From: UBA1124 sp963933095
GTDB lineage: Bacteria > Pseudomonadota > Gammaproteobacteria > Pseudomonadales > Cellvibrionaceae
NCBI GenBank assembly: GCA_963933095.1
Contig: CAWVSV010000026.1
Coordinates: 1-28,252, forward strand
Length of the DNA stretch: 28,252 nt
Reading direction: 5' to 3'
Shown: one piece after another, positions 14,925 to 22,833 of the stretch
Numbering within the stretch: position 1 is the first letter of the stretch
Layout: each line of letters opens with the position of its first letter
Made by a program: the position numbers and the translations under genes
Notes under the pieces: generated by a model
The model's database searches: none
The model's input: the letters and a program-made list of their open reading frames with translations, nothing else
What the model was told of the DNA's origin: nothing

Positions 14925-16205
14925 TCAAAGCAGGTAGCGGCTGACTTTATCTAGCAGTGCGTCTGCATCCAGCGGTTTTTGCATGCAGTCGTTGGCGCCG
15001 ACTGCTTTGACCAGTTTTATCTGCGTATTATGATCTTCACTCGATATAAATATCACTGGAATACTAGCGGTACGAGGGGTGCCTTTTAGCTGGCGGCAAG
15101 CTTCGTTGCCAGTCATGCCCAGCATGTGAATATCCAGCAAGATTAAATCAGGAAGAATATTGCGGGCAATGTCCAGGCACTCCTGACCATCATCGGCGGT
15201 GACAATATTGCAGTGCTCGCGCAGCAGGTCAGTCACAATCTCTAGGCTGAGTTGATCGTCATCGACAATTAATACCGTTTTGTGGGCGCAAGCGTCTTCT
15301 GTTGTGACACGATTGCGGCCGGCCTGCTTAGATTTGTACAGCGCTTGATCAGCCTGTTTGATTAGCCCTTCTAGGCTGCTGTCCATGGTGTTACTACAGG
15401 TGGCGCCGCCAATACTAATACTGACTACAGCCGCGGTCGGTGAACCCTTGTGCTCAATTTGCAACTCTTCGGTATTACGGCGTATGGTCGCTGCCAATTG
15501 CTCGGCACCTTGGCGATCAGTGTCAGGCAGTATGACGATAAACTCTTCGCCCCCATAGCGTCCGAGCGTATCTTCTGGTCGCAAAAGACTCGCTTTCATC
15601 GCGGCGCTCACTTGTACTAAGCAGTTGTCGCCGGCGGGGTGACCGTAGTGATCGTTGTAGAGTTTAAAGTGATCGACATCCAGCATTAATACACTAATTG
15701 AGCTGTGTCTTCGGGTGGCCACAAGCCAATATTTTTGGGCGATATCATCAAAGGCGCGGCGGTTATAAACTTGAGTTAGGCTATCGGTTTGGCTGAGTTT
15801 TTCCAATTCATTATTCAGTTGGCTCAGCTTGTTACGCATCTGAATAATGCGTTCCATGGCGTGAATTTTAGCCTTCAGAATCACCGAACTAATGGGCTTG
15901 ATGAGGTAATCATCGCCCCCCGCAGCAATGCCCTCGGTATAGCTTTTTTCGTCATTTTTTCCGGTCACAAAAATAATAGGTAGCCAAAAACCTTTCAACC
16001 ATTCGCGAATCAAACGAGTCGTTTCGAAGCCGTTGAGTCCTGGCATCTCGACATCCATTATGATCAGATCAACGGCTGAATTTTCGATTAGCTGCAGAGC
16101 CCGCTCGCCACTTTCGGCAACTAAAGCATGGTGCCCGGCATTTAGGATATAAGTCGTCATGGCGCAGCGCAGCGTGGCGCTGTCTTCAACTAAAAGAACA
16201 TTCAC
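14925..16205 (-). CDS. REC-GGDEF-REC response regulator, predicted diguanylate cyclase
   Basis: The 426-residue product starts at a GTG at 16205. The first receiver domain (about 1-120) has acidic Glu7/Asp8 in LLVEDS, phospho-acceptor Asp51 in IMDVEMPGLNG, Thr81 and Lys103. A helical linker (about 120-140, LSQLNNELEKLSQTD) leads into a GGDEF domain (about 140-300) with DVDHFKLYND, the active-site motif RYGGEEF near 217-223, and the inhibitory I-site RPED five residues before it. A second complete receiver (about 308-426) has IVDDD, Asp near 358 (LLDIHMLG), Ser near 389 and Lys near 410. Known family facts: GGEEF enzymes make cyclic-di-GMP from GTP; WspR is REC-GGDEF and PleD is REC-REC-GGDEF. 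A receiver after GGDEF is less common. No histidine kinase is nearby. Confidence 0.93.
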   Translation of the reverse strand: MNVLLVEDSATLRCAMTTYILNAGHHALVAESGERALQLIENSAVDLIIMDVEMPGLNGFETTRLIREWLKGFWLPIIFVTGKNDEKSYTEGIAAGGDDYLIKPISSVILKAKIHAMERIIQMRNKLSQLNNELEKLSQTDSLTQVYNRRAFDDIAQKYWLVATRRHSSISVLMLDVDHFKLYNDHYGHPAGDNCLVQVSAAMKASLLRPEDTLGRYGGEEFIVILPDTDRQGAEQLAATIRRNTEELQIEHKGSPTAAVVSISIGGATCSNTMDSSLEGLIKQADQALYKSKQAGRNRVTTEDACAHKTVLIVDDDQLSLEIVTDLLREHCNIVTADDGQECLDIARNILPDLILLDIHMLGMTGNEACRQLKGTPRTASIPVIFISSEDHNTQIKLVKAVGANDCMQKPLDADALLDKVSRYLL

Positions 16206-16210
16206 ACCGG

Positions 16211-16215
16211 CCTCC
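16211..16215 (-). promoter_or_regulatory. Ribosome binding site that sets the start of the GGDEF regulator
   Basis: On the minus strand GGAGG lies five bases before the GTG at 16205. The resulting N-terminus MNVLLVEDS is the normal opening of a receiver domain. A longer frame from a TTG at 16223 would place this site inside the coding sequence. Confidence 0.8.
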
Positions 16216-16397
16216 GAGGGCAAGGCCGCGGTAAGCGGGGCTTTGGTTCATTGATGCCTACAGTCTATAAAAAATGGGACTTTTTGTAAGTATAGGCACA
16301 GACAGCATAAATATTCAGCCCAGCAGTTGGCTTGGTTGAAACAATGTCCTTTTAGCCTTGAATAATGGTTTTAAATCGCCATTCAATATTGGCAATA

Positions 16398-17477
16398 CTA
16401 ATGCACTGCGTGGCTTGGCTGTAGGAGCGCGCCTATGGCTTTGGATAACGTTTCAGAGCGGTCGGGTAGGCGCATGCCAGTTAAGAAGGGCTCTCTAATC
16501 TCTGGTTGATATAAGAGTTCTGACATTACGCCGATAAAAGCCTGTTCGGAGTGTTGCGCCAGTAGTTCCATAAAGACCAGAGGATTACCGCCATTGATTA
16601 ACTGCGGGGCTAAGCGCGTGGCCAGGGTGGCGATTATTTCTATATCGACAGCATCGTCGGGTGTGCTGCCGTGCAAAATGTTGTCGACTGCTGTTTGAAC
16701 GTGTGTGGCTGAAACGCTAAAAGATAGGCCGCGCAAGCAGGCGGCTAGAGTGGCATTTTTTGCGCTGCTATTGTCGCTGTTGTTGGTACTCAGCGTGTGA
16801 CTAATACGCTGCAATAATACCTCGGCTATGGCGGCGTCTATAGCTTCATTTTCCAGACACTGGCATAGGCTGATGAGCACACTGGTTGGCACACTAGGTA
16901 GGGCGTGCAAAAGCGCTTGATGACATTCGGGTTGTTGCCAGCGCGCTGTGAGATCAGCCAGTCCTTGTAGGGCCACCGTTTGCCATTGGCTGTAATCACT
17001 GCCATGTAAATAATCCAGAGTCGGGGCTAGATACTGGCTGGCCGGTAATTTAAGACAGACCTTGATTTTAGCGTTAAACGCCGCTTGTTTTTCTTGTGGT
17101 GGGGTAAATGTATAGGGGTTTCCTTCGAGCACCGCGCTGAGTTGCTGTTGTTTTTTTTCGGCATTGAGGTTGTTATTTACCGCAATCAATAGGTGCTGCA
17201 AGAAGCGGTCGCGCTCACTCGGGATGAGCAGTCCCTGCTCGTCGAGAGGCAGGCGTAAACACCAAACCGAAGGTTGCTCAATGGTTTGTTGCTGCCAGAA
17301 CACTACTCCGATTAAAGCGTGCTGTAAGTGCGGTCGGGGGTAGGGCTTGCGCAGCTCTTCAAAGCTTTGAAACTGTTCCGCACTCAGTTGTTCGACGCGA
17401 CGGCCGATATCATAACAGCGCACGTTTACGTGCATCTGCGCAAACAGTTGCCCTAAAGTCTCGATAGCTTGGGTCAT
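16398..17477 (-). CDS. DUF3549 family protein
   Basis: The 359-residue product has no signal peptide or membrane span. The N-terminal stretch CYDIGRRVEQLSAEQFQSFE followed by KPYPRPHLQHALIGVVFW resembles, as I recall, the gammaproteobacterial family DUF3549, of unknown function. The middle contains PSERDRFLQHLLIAVNNNL. The C-terminal half is helical and Ala/Leu-rich, consistent with repeat-like alpha-helical packing such as HEAT-type repeats (inference). The ribosome binding site is weak. Neighbours on the same strand are an SDR gene 216 bases upstream and the GGDEF regulator 192 bases downstream; these gaps suggest separate transcripts. I cannot assign a function. Confidence 0.65.
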   Translation of the reverse strand: MTQAIETLGQLFAQMHVNVRCYDIGRRVEQLSAEQFQSFEELRKPYPRPHLQHALIGVVFWQQQTIEQPSVWCLRLPLDEQGLLIPSERDRFLQHLLIAVNNNLNAEKKQQQLSAVLEGNPYTFTPPQEKQAAFNAKIKVCLKLPASQYLAPTLDYLHGSDYSQWQTVALQGLADLTARWQQPECHQALLHALPSVPTSVLISLCQCLENEAIDAAIAEVLLQRISHTLSTNNSDNSSAKNATLAACLRGLSFSVSATHVQTAVDNILHGSTPDDAVDIEIIATLATRLAPQLINGGNPLVFMELLAQHSEQAFIGVMSELLYQPEIREPFLTGMRLPDRSETLSKAIGALLQPSHAVH

Positions 17478-17494
17478 TGGGGGTGGCCTGTAGT

Positions 17495-17523
17495 GGAAAT
17501 TGAAGCGGAAATTGAAGCGGAAA
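17495..17523. repeat. Short tandem repeat, 12-base unit
   Basis: GGAAATTGAAGC occurs twice in tandem (17495-17506 and 17507-17518), followed by GGAAA as a partial third copy. It lies 17 bases upstream of the DUF3549 start, in the presumed leader, where slippage could alter spacing. Confidence 0.7.
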
Positions 17524-17693
17524 GTGTGATGATATTCAATTGCCTTTATTGTACCTCTACCAAGCCCTCACCTCTATCCAATGTCTATAGTTTGGGCGTT
17601 AGCAGTATTTGCTAAGCAGGGTTACGGTTGCTGCTGCATCAACTGACTTCTATTGGTCGCACAATATTCTCGTCGTTGACTACTGTCCTGGTA

Positions 17694-18581
17694 TTATCGA
17701 TACACTTTACGGCGCATTATGCGGTTGACTAAACTGGGAAAAATTCTTTTTAGGGCCGGTGCCATTCGCACCCAACCGCGTCCAATAATGGTTTCGTCAC
17801 GATGCATCAGCAATGCTGTAGCAATGCCTTGGGCGCAATCTTCGGCGCTGATACCAAAATCGATAGTGCCAACTTTATCGGCTAGAGCGTTGCCATTGCC
17901 GTCGAGCGCACCTTTTCCGATATCGGTATTGACCCAGCCGGGGCAGGCTAACTGCACGTGTACACCGCTGTGCCAAACTTCGGCGCGAAGACTGTCCATA
18001 TAACCGTTGAGCGCGTGTTTAGAGGCCGAGTAACTACTGCGTGTTTGCGAGCCGATTTTTCCGGCAACACTGCCTACGGTCATAATTTGGCCGGTGCCTC
18101 GCGCGACCATGCTGGGCAATATTGCTTTGGTCATAGCGACAGTACCAAAGAAATTGATCTCCATAATACGGCGGTCAACCGCTAGCTGTGTTTCTAGTAC
18201 TCGCGAGCGCTGGGCGATGCCGGCATTATTGATGAGGATATCGATAGGCCCCCAGTCGCTAATAACATTTTGAACCCGAGTGTAAAGCGCTTCTGGCTGT
18301 TCTAAATCCAGCTGAAACACTTGATGTTGCGAGCTATTGACAAGTTCTGTCCGCAGTTGTTCGAGTTTCTCTATGCGGCGTGAGGACAGTATCAGACGGG
18401 CACCTTGCGCTGCTAAATGTCTGGCCAGCGCAGAACCTATGCCGGATGAGGCGCCGGTAATCCAAATGATTTTGTTGTAAAACGTCAGATTTTTGGTTGA
18501 CGAGGTAGGTGCAGAGCAGCTGTGCGCCAGACGGAGGCGGGGGCTTGATTGTTTGGCAATGCTTAATACTTGTATATTCAT
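17694..18581 (-). CDS. Short-chain dehydrogenase/reductase (SDR)
   Basis: The 295-residue product is a classical SDR. It has the nucleotide-binding TGASSGIG at 42-49, SSRR at about 66-69 (two Arg after the second strand suggest NADP preference), NNAG at 118-121, and the catalytic set Asn143, Ser171, Tyr184 and Lys188 (SYSASKHA). CPGWVNTDI follows. The substrate is unknown; the sequence resembles the DHRS7-like branch, which acts on lipids or steroids. Residues 1-33 precede the Rossmann fold and are longer than usual. They are Ser/Pro-rich and may be an extension or a start placed too early, although no better ribosome binding site is seen inside. A PlsC-like acyltransferase gene lies 124 bases upstream on the same strand, suggesting lipid metabolism. 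Confidence 0.85.
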   Translation of the reverse strand: MNIQVLSIAKQSSPRLRLAHSCSAPTSSTKNLTFYNKIIWITGASSGIGSALARHLAAQGARLILSSRRIEKLEQLRTELVNSSQHQVFQLDLEQPEALYTRVQNVISDWGPIDILINNAGIAQRSRVLETQLAVDRRIMEINFFGTVAMTKAILPSMVARGTGQIMTVGSVAGKIGSQTRSSYSASKHALNGYMDSLRAEVWHSGVHVQLACPGWVNTDIGKGALDGNGNALADKVGTIDFGISAEDCAQGIATALLMHRDETIIGRGWVRMAPALKRIFPSLVNRIMRRKVYR

Positions 18582-18705
18582 GACAATATCTCAACCGTGA
18601 GTTGTCGTTAGTCCATATAAAACTGTGTGGTACTTTATACTCTAGAGCAATTATCTAATTTGCCATTGTATAGCTTTGGGCGTCCATGTTTTAGAATTTT
18701 TTACG

Positions 18706-19881
18706 CTATTCGGAGTATTTACTGATAAGTGGGTTGGCATACATGGCGAGGTATATTGCTTGCTGCTCGGTGGGTACAGCAGCCAACCGCTGCTCAAATT
18801 CTATTTGTTCGGTCTTTAGTGCGCTTTCAGTAAAGGGCAGCGCCTCACTTGAATAACGTGCTGCGCTAGGTAGCTCGCCGTGAAGTTTTATATAGGCCAA
18901 ACAGTTACTCGGTTGCAGTATATAGTTGTCGATAATCTGTCGGTCGATTTCTGTGACCACGGCCTCAGCCGAGTTAAAAACACTGCTGATGACATCACCA
19001 AAGGCTACGTGCACCGCGCCCTTACGGCCAGCAATACCGGTGGCGATACTCTCTATATCTTCGTGTTCGCGCTTGGCATAGCTACCCTGGGTAGTCTGGG
19101 CATAGAGCTCGCGGGTTTTGGCGCCATCGCAGGGGTCCCACTCGTAGGAAATGGATACTGGCACAATATTGAGTTTGGCGATGTGGTCACCGTAGTCTTC
19201 GGTTTTTGGCTTACTTAAACCAAACATGCCGATGACCGCTGAGTTGGTCCGGTCGATACCGTCTTTGGCGCGGCCTTCGCGCTGCGCGATCCAAGTATTA
19301 GCTTTTTCATTTACCAGCGAGTGGTAAATGTAAGACGATAGGTATTTGGCCGCTTTAAATTTTTCACGCGGTTTGGTGGCCGAACGATTGACGATAAAGC
19401 TTTTATTTAGACGCATTAAGTCGGAGACAAAGGGTTTGCTGAGCAGGTTGTCGCCAATGGCATTGCGCGGAGTATCAAGTTTGTTTTTGAACAAGGACCA
19501 GCTTATAAAGGCTGAATCCATGGCGATATCGCGGTGGTTGCTGACGAACAAATAGGCCTGTTTCGGATCGAGTTTGTCCAGTCCCGATGATGTCAGTGCA
19601 TTTGCGCTGCCACCCATCATGCCGCGCAGATATTTCTCTACCACTTTTTGAAATTCCGCCACGCACTGAATGCCCGCCAGCTCGCTTTTGAGTATGGCTT
19701 TGGCGATAGGTTGCATTAGCCACGGCAGAGTGCGGCTCAGGCGCGGAAAACGCAGCTTAGCCACTGATAGTGAGAACTCTTTGTCGGCCAGAATTCGATC
19801 CAGCGTCACCCGTACTTCATCGTCGTGATAAGGGCGGATATCGTTAAAATCGCTCATGGCTGTTGGCATCGCTTCTGTCAT
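18706..19881 (-). CDS. PlsC/GPAT-like phospholipid acyltransferase family protein
   Basis: The 391-residue product carries acyltransferase blocks: block I is FVSNHRDIAMDSAF (His116, Asp122), block II includes FIVNRS near 162-167, and block III is AQREGRAKDG near 199-208. These correspond to the His-x(4)-Asp, binding and Glu-Gly-x-Arg motifs of glycerolipid acyltransferases. His and the last Asp are six positions apart here (H-x5-D) rather than the usual five. The protein would transfer an acyl group to a lysophospholipid or a related acceptor. No clear membrane span is seen; a hydrophobic patch near 52-64 could attach it to the membrane. The start is uncertain among Met1, Met5 and Met9. It is divergent from ychJ by 51 bases, and the SDR gene lies downstream. 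Confidence 0.75.
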   Translation of the reverse strand: MTEAMPTAMSDFNDIRPYHDDEVRVTLDRILADKEFSLSVAKLRFPRLSRTLPWLMQPIAKAILKSELAGIQCVAEFQKVVEKYLRGMMGGSANALTSSGLDKLDPKQAYLFVSNHRDIAMDSAFISWSLFKNKLDTPRNAIGDNLLSKPFVSDLMRLNKSFIVNRSATKPREKFKAAKYLSSYIYHSLVNEKANTWIAQREGRAKDGIDRTNSAVIGMFGLSKPKTEDYGDHIAKLNIVPVSISYEWDPCDGAKTRELYAQTTQGSYAKREHEDIESIATGIAGRKGAVHVAFGDVISSVFNSAEAVVTEIDRQIIDNYILQPSNCLAYIKLHGELPSAARYSSEALPFTESALKTEQIEFEQRLAAVPTEQQAIYLAMYANPLISKYSE

Positions 19882-19932
19882 CGCTTAATCGGGGCTAAAA
19901 TGCTCGGCCAAGATACAGATATTGGTCTAACA

Positions 19933-20349
19933 ATGCTACCTGAGTGTTATTGCCCACGGGCACCTGCAAGCCCCTGCCCCTGCTGTAGTGGGGCGACTTT
20001 TTCAAGTTGCTGCCAGCCGTTATTAGAGGGGCGCGAGATTGCTTATACCGCAGAGCAGTTGATGCGCTCGCGCTACTGCGCTCATGCTACCGGTCAAATT
20101 CAGTATATTGTTGATACCTGGGTGCTAGAGCAGCGCTTGCAGCTGGATATAGAAGCTATTAAAACATGGGCTTTAAACTCTGAATGGCTAGGTTTGCAAA
20201 TACTTACTAGCAGTAATGGCTTGGCGGATGATGACACCGGCAAGGTCGAGTTTGCCGCTAGCTTCAAGAGTGAGGGTCGCGCACAACTGCATCGCGAGAC
20301 TTCACAGTTTGTTTGCCGAGATGGCCGCTGGTATTTTGTTAATTCCTAA
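19933..20349 (+). CDS. ychJ: YchJ family protein (SEC-C metal-binding motif)
   Basis: The 138-residue product from the ATG at 19933 has the N-terminal CPCCSGATFSSCCQPLL, a SEC-C type metal-binding cluster at about 15-30. The YchJ core follows: AYTAEQLMRSRYCAHATGQIQYIVDTW, then WLGLQIL and the ending RDGRWYFVNS. YchJ (UPF0225) is about 150 residues in E. coli; its function is unknown, although the C-terminal part has an NTF2-like fold. A longer frame from 19825 overlaps the divergent acyltransferase and lacks family sequence, so the shorter start was chosen. dinG follows on the same strand about 45 bases later. Confidence 0.85.
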   Translation: MLPECYCPRAPASPCPCCSGATFSSCCQPLLEGREIAYTAEQLMRSRYCAHATGQIQYIVDTWVLEQRLQLDIEAIKTWALNSEWLGLQILTSSNGLADDDTGKVEFAASFKSEGRAQLHRETSQFVCRDGRWYFVNS

Positions 20350-20395
20350 ATGCAACGTGCTAAAATGATTGTTCTTTAAATATGCTGTGACCGCC

Positions 20396-22522
20396 GTGCT
20401 GACCGACGACCTAAAAAAACAGATCCAGTCCACCTACTCAAATTTTCTCGACAGTAAAGGGCTGCAGTCCCGCTACGGGCAAAAATTGATGATTGCTAGT
20501 ATTGCCCGAACCATCGGCAATATTCAGCTAGACGATGAGGATAAACGCGACAGCGAAGGCCATGTCTGCGTGGTAGAGGCGGGCACGGGCACCGGTAAAA
20601 CCGTGGCGTATATGTTGCCGGGGATTATTCTAGCTAAGGCGATGGGTAAGAAACTGGTGATTTCCACTGCCACTATTGCCCTGCAGGAACAGATTGTTCA
20701 AAAAGATCTACCCGACCTAAAGCAGCATTCCGGTTTAGAGTTTTCCTATTCGTTGGCTAAAGGCCGTGGCCGCTATTTATGTCTGTCCAAGCTAGATCGG
20801 CTGTTGATGGAGCACGAGAGTAATCTTAACCCCACTCAATCGCTGTATGAAGATGAATTTATGCAAGTCGGCGAGCAGGGTATTAAACTCTACAGTTCGA
20901 TGATGGAGGCGCTAGCGGCTAATAAGTGGGATGGCGACCGCGATAACTGGGAGAACAGCTTAGAGCAAGAGGACTGGAGCCGCGTTACCACCGATCACCG
21001 CCAATGCACCGGACGCCGCTGCTCAAATGTCAGTTCCTGCTCCTTTTTAAAGGCGCGCGACAGCCTCGGCAGCACCGATGTTATCGTTACTAATCACGAT
21101 CTAGTGCTGGCCGACCTCGCCCTCGGCGGTGGCGCTATTCTGCCGGACCCGAGCGAAACTATTTATGTGTTCGATGAAGGTCATCATCTGCCGGACAAGG
21201 CGCTGAATCATTTTGCCCACACCAGCCGAGTGCAATCGACCAGTAAGTGGCTGGAGCAGAGCAATAAGGTGTTGTCGAGTATGCTCGGCGAAATTTCTGG
21301 CGCAGGTAATATTGACCGCTTCGCCGAGCAGTTACCGGCAGCTATGCTCGACTGTAAAAAACAGCTGAATTTACTTTATCCGCAGCTGCAAATACTAGCT
21401 GAAACCATTGACCCGACCGATAAAGTGCTGCGCTATCGTTTTGCCCAAGGCATAGTGCCGCAGGAGTTGATGCTGATGGCGGTAGAACTAAAACGCAGCT
21501 TCGAGCGTCTGGCCGAGTTACTCGGTAAAATGAGTAGTGAGCTAGACGAGGCCATGGAGGATGCTCACTGCCCTGTGCCTAAGGCTGATTTGGAAAATTG
21601 GTATCCACATATCGGTACTTGGCAGTCTCGCGCCGAGGCTAATCTGGAACTCTGGGCTAGCTACGCGATCCCCGATGGCGATACCCATGTGCCCAAAGCG
21701 CGCTGGTTTACCCTTATCGACGGCACCGGCCTCATCGATTTTGAAGTTTGTTCAAGCCCAATCTTGGCAGCTAAAACTTTGCAGTACAGCTTGTGGGAGC
21801 AGTGCTGTGGCGCCGTAGTGACTTCGGCTACCTTAACAGCATTGGGCAATTTCTCGCGTTATCAAATGCGCGCCGGCACGCCAACCGACAGCTGCTACCA
21901 GATGGTGCCAAGCCCCTTCGACTTCGCTAATGCTGCCACCTTGCAGGTGCCGCTGGCCGCTGTCGATGGCGGCCGCGCGCAGGAGCATACATTGGCGATT
22001 GTTGAGGCTATTCCTGAACTTCTGAGTAAAGACGAGGGCAGTTTGGCGCTGTTCTCCTCGCGCCGACAGATGCTCGATGTCTACGATGCATTGCCGAACC
22101 ACTGGCAGGATTTGATTTTGGTACAGGGTGACCGCTCTAAACAGGCCATGATCAAACAACATAAAGAGCGCATCGACAAGAATCAGGGCAGTATTCTCTT
22201 TGGCTTGGCCAGTTTTGCCGAGGGTGTAGATTTACCCGGCAACTACTGCACCCATGTGGTGATCGCCAAAATTCCCTTTTCAGTACCCGATGACCCGGTC
22301 GAGGCGGCACTGTCAGACTGGATCAAGGCGCGCGGCGGCAATCCGTTTATGGAGATTTCCGTACCCGACGCTGCCATGAAATTGGTTCAGGCTAGTGGGC
22401 GTTTACTGCGGCGGGAGAGTGACACAGGGACTATTTCTCTAATGGACAGGCGCATAGTGACTAAGCGTTATGGTCCGGCCATATTAAATAGCTTGCCACC
22501 GTTTAAACGCTGTATTTACTAA
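20396..22522 (+). CDS. dinG: ATP-dependent DNA helicase DinG, iron-sulfur type
   Basis: From the GTG at 20396 the product is 708 residues, near E. coli DinG (716). Walker A is EAGTGTGKT at 61-69 and the DEAH-like box is DEGHH at 260-264. Four Cys at 129, 204, 209 and 215 (GRGRYLC, CTGRRC, SSC) match the XPD-like [4Fe-4S] cluster ligands of DinG, with the same C-x4-C-x5-C spacing. Motifs VTSATL, LVQGD, GLASFAEGVDLPG and QASGRLLRR complete superfamily 2. DinG unwinds 5' to 3', including D-loops, R-loops and G-quadruplexes, and aids replication past transcription. The start is ambiguous: TTG at 20369, GTG at 20387 and GTG at 20396 are all in frame and none has a good ribosome binding site; the last fits the E. 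coli N-terminus. No LexA box is seen upstream. Confidence 0.94.
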   Translation: MLTDDLKKQIQSTYSNFLDSKGLQSRYGQKLMIASIARTIGNIQLDDEDKRDSEGHVCVVEAGTGTGKTVAYMLPGIILAKAMGKKLVISTATIALQEQIVQKDLPDLKQHSGLEFSYSLAKGRGRYLCLSKLDRLLMEHESNLNPTQSLYEDEFMQVGEQGIKLYSSMMEALAANKWDGDRDNWENSLEQEDWSRVTTDHRQCTGRRCSNVSSCSFLKARDSLGSTDVIVTNHDLVLADLALGGGAILPDPSETIYVFDEGHHLPDKALNHFAHTSRVQSTSKWLEQSNKVLSSMLGEISGAGNIDRFAEQLPAAMLDCKKQLNLLYPQLQILAETIDPTDKVLRYRFAQGIVPQELMLMAVELKRSFERLAELLGKMSSELDEAMEDAHCPVPKADLENWYPHIGTWQSRAEANLELWASYAIPDGDTHVPKARWFTLIDGTGLIDFEVCSSPILAAKTLQYSLWEQCCGAVVTSATLTALGNFSRYQMRAGTPTDSCYQMVPSPFDFANAATLQVPLAAVDGGRAQEHTLAIVEAIPELLSKDEGSLALFSSRRQMLDVYDALPNHWQDLILVQGDRSKQAMIKQHKERIDKNQGSILFGLASFAEGVDLPGNYCTHVVIAKIPFSVPDDPVEAALSDWIKARGGNPFMEISVPDAAMKLVQASGRLLRRESDTGTISLMDRRIVTKRYGPAILNSLPPFKRCIY

Positions 22523-22547
22523 AAATGCCCTTTCTCCGCGATAGCTG

Positions 22548-22733
22548 GCAGGTTTTTGCTCCTGCAAAACCTGCACTTCCACCGTCCGTGGCGGTCGCGT
22601 CGGCGCTGTGCTTATGTTCAGGATGAACGGTATGTCACGATTGCAGGGACGCAAGAAAGTGACCGGTCGGTCATGTAAAAAATGTACACTCGACAACTGC
22701 TCCTGTGTTGTTCTACCTCCTGCATCCATGCAG
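22548..22733. repeat. Palindrome-dense spacer between dinG and yqcC
   Basis: Five inverted repeats lie within 186 bases: GCAGGTTTT/AAAACCTGC (22548-22556, 22566-22574), CCAC/GTGG (22579-22582, 22588-22591), GTTCA/TGAAC (22616-22620, 22624-22628), TGACCG/CGGTCA (22660-22665, 22668-22673) and CTGCAT/ATGCAG (22720-22725, 22728-22733). The pattern resembles degenerate intergenic palindromic repeats found in many marine gammaproteobacteria. A 70-codon plus-strand frame across it (22608-22820) is not supported as a gene. Confidence 0.5.
22660..22673. promoter_or_regulatory. TetR-type operator-like palindrome
   Basis: TGACCG-GT-CGGTCA is a 14-base inverted repeat with six-base arms, similar in layout to operators of TetR-family regulators such as the RutR site TTGACCA-N2-TGGTCAA. 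It lies 161 bases before the yqcC start. No TetR gene is in the window. It may equally be one unit of the surrounding palindrome cluster. Confidence 0.3.
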
Positions 22734-22823
22734 TCGGCCCTCTTTGTGCGCAGTACCTCCTCGCCTAAAGCGTCAACTGTTGGTGCTCACGATAAAATGA
22801 CTATTTTTGATTTTTTTTGAAGC

Positions 22824-22829
22824 GGAGGG
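22824..22829 (+). promoter_or_regulatory. Ribosome binding site setting the yqcC start
   Basis: GGAGGG lies four bases before the GTG at 22834. It decides for this GTG over an upstream in-frame codon at 22807, which lies in a T-rich stretch before the site. Confidence 0.8.
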
Positions 22830-22833
22830 TGTA

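Noticed and set aside
19825..19932. Longer YchJ N-terminus
   Set aside because: It overlaps the start of the divergent acyltransferase and adds sequence not found in YchJ proteins; the metal-binding motif normally lies near the N-terminus.
22608..22820. 70-codon plus-strand frame with a Cys cluster
   Set aside because: It runs through the palindrome cluster, has no ribosome binding site, and ends in a poly-T-encoded tail. The Cys cluster is probably chance.
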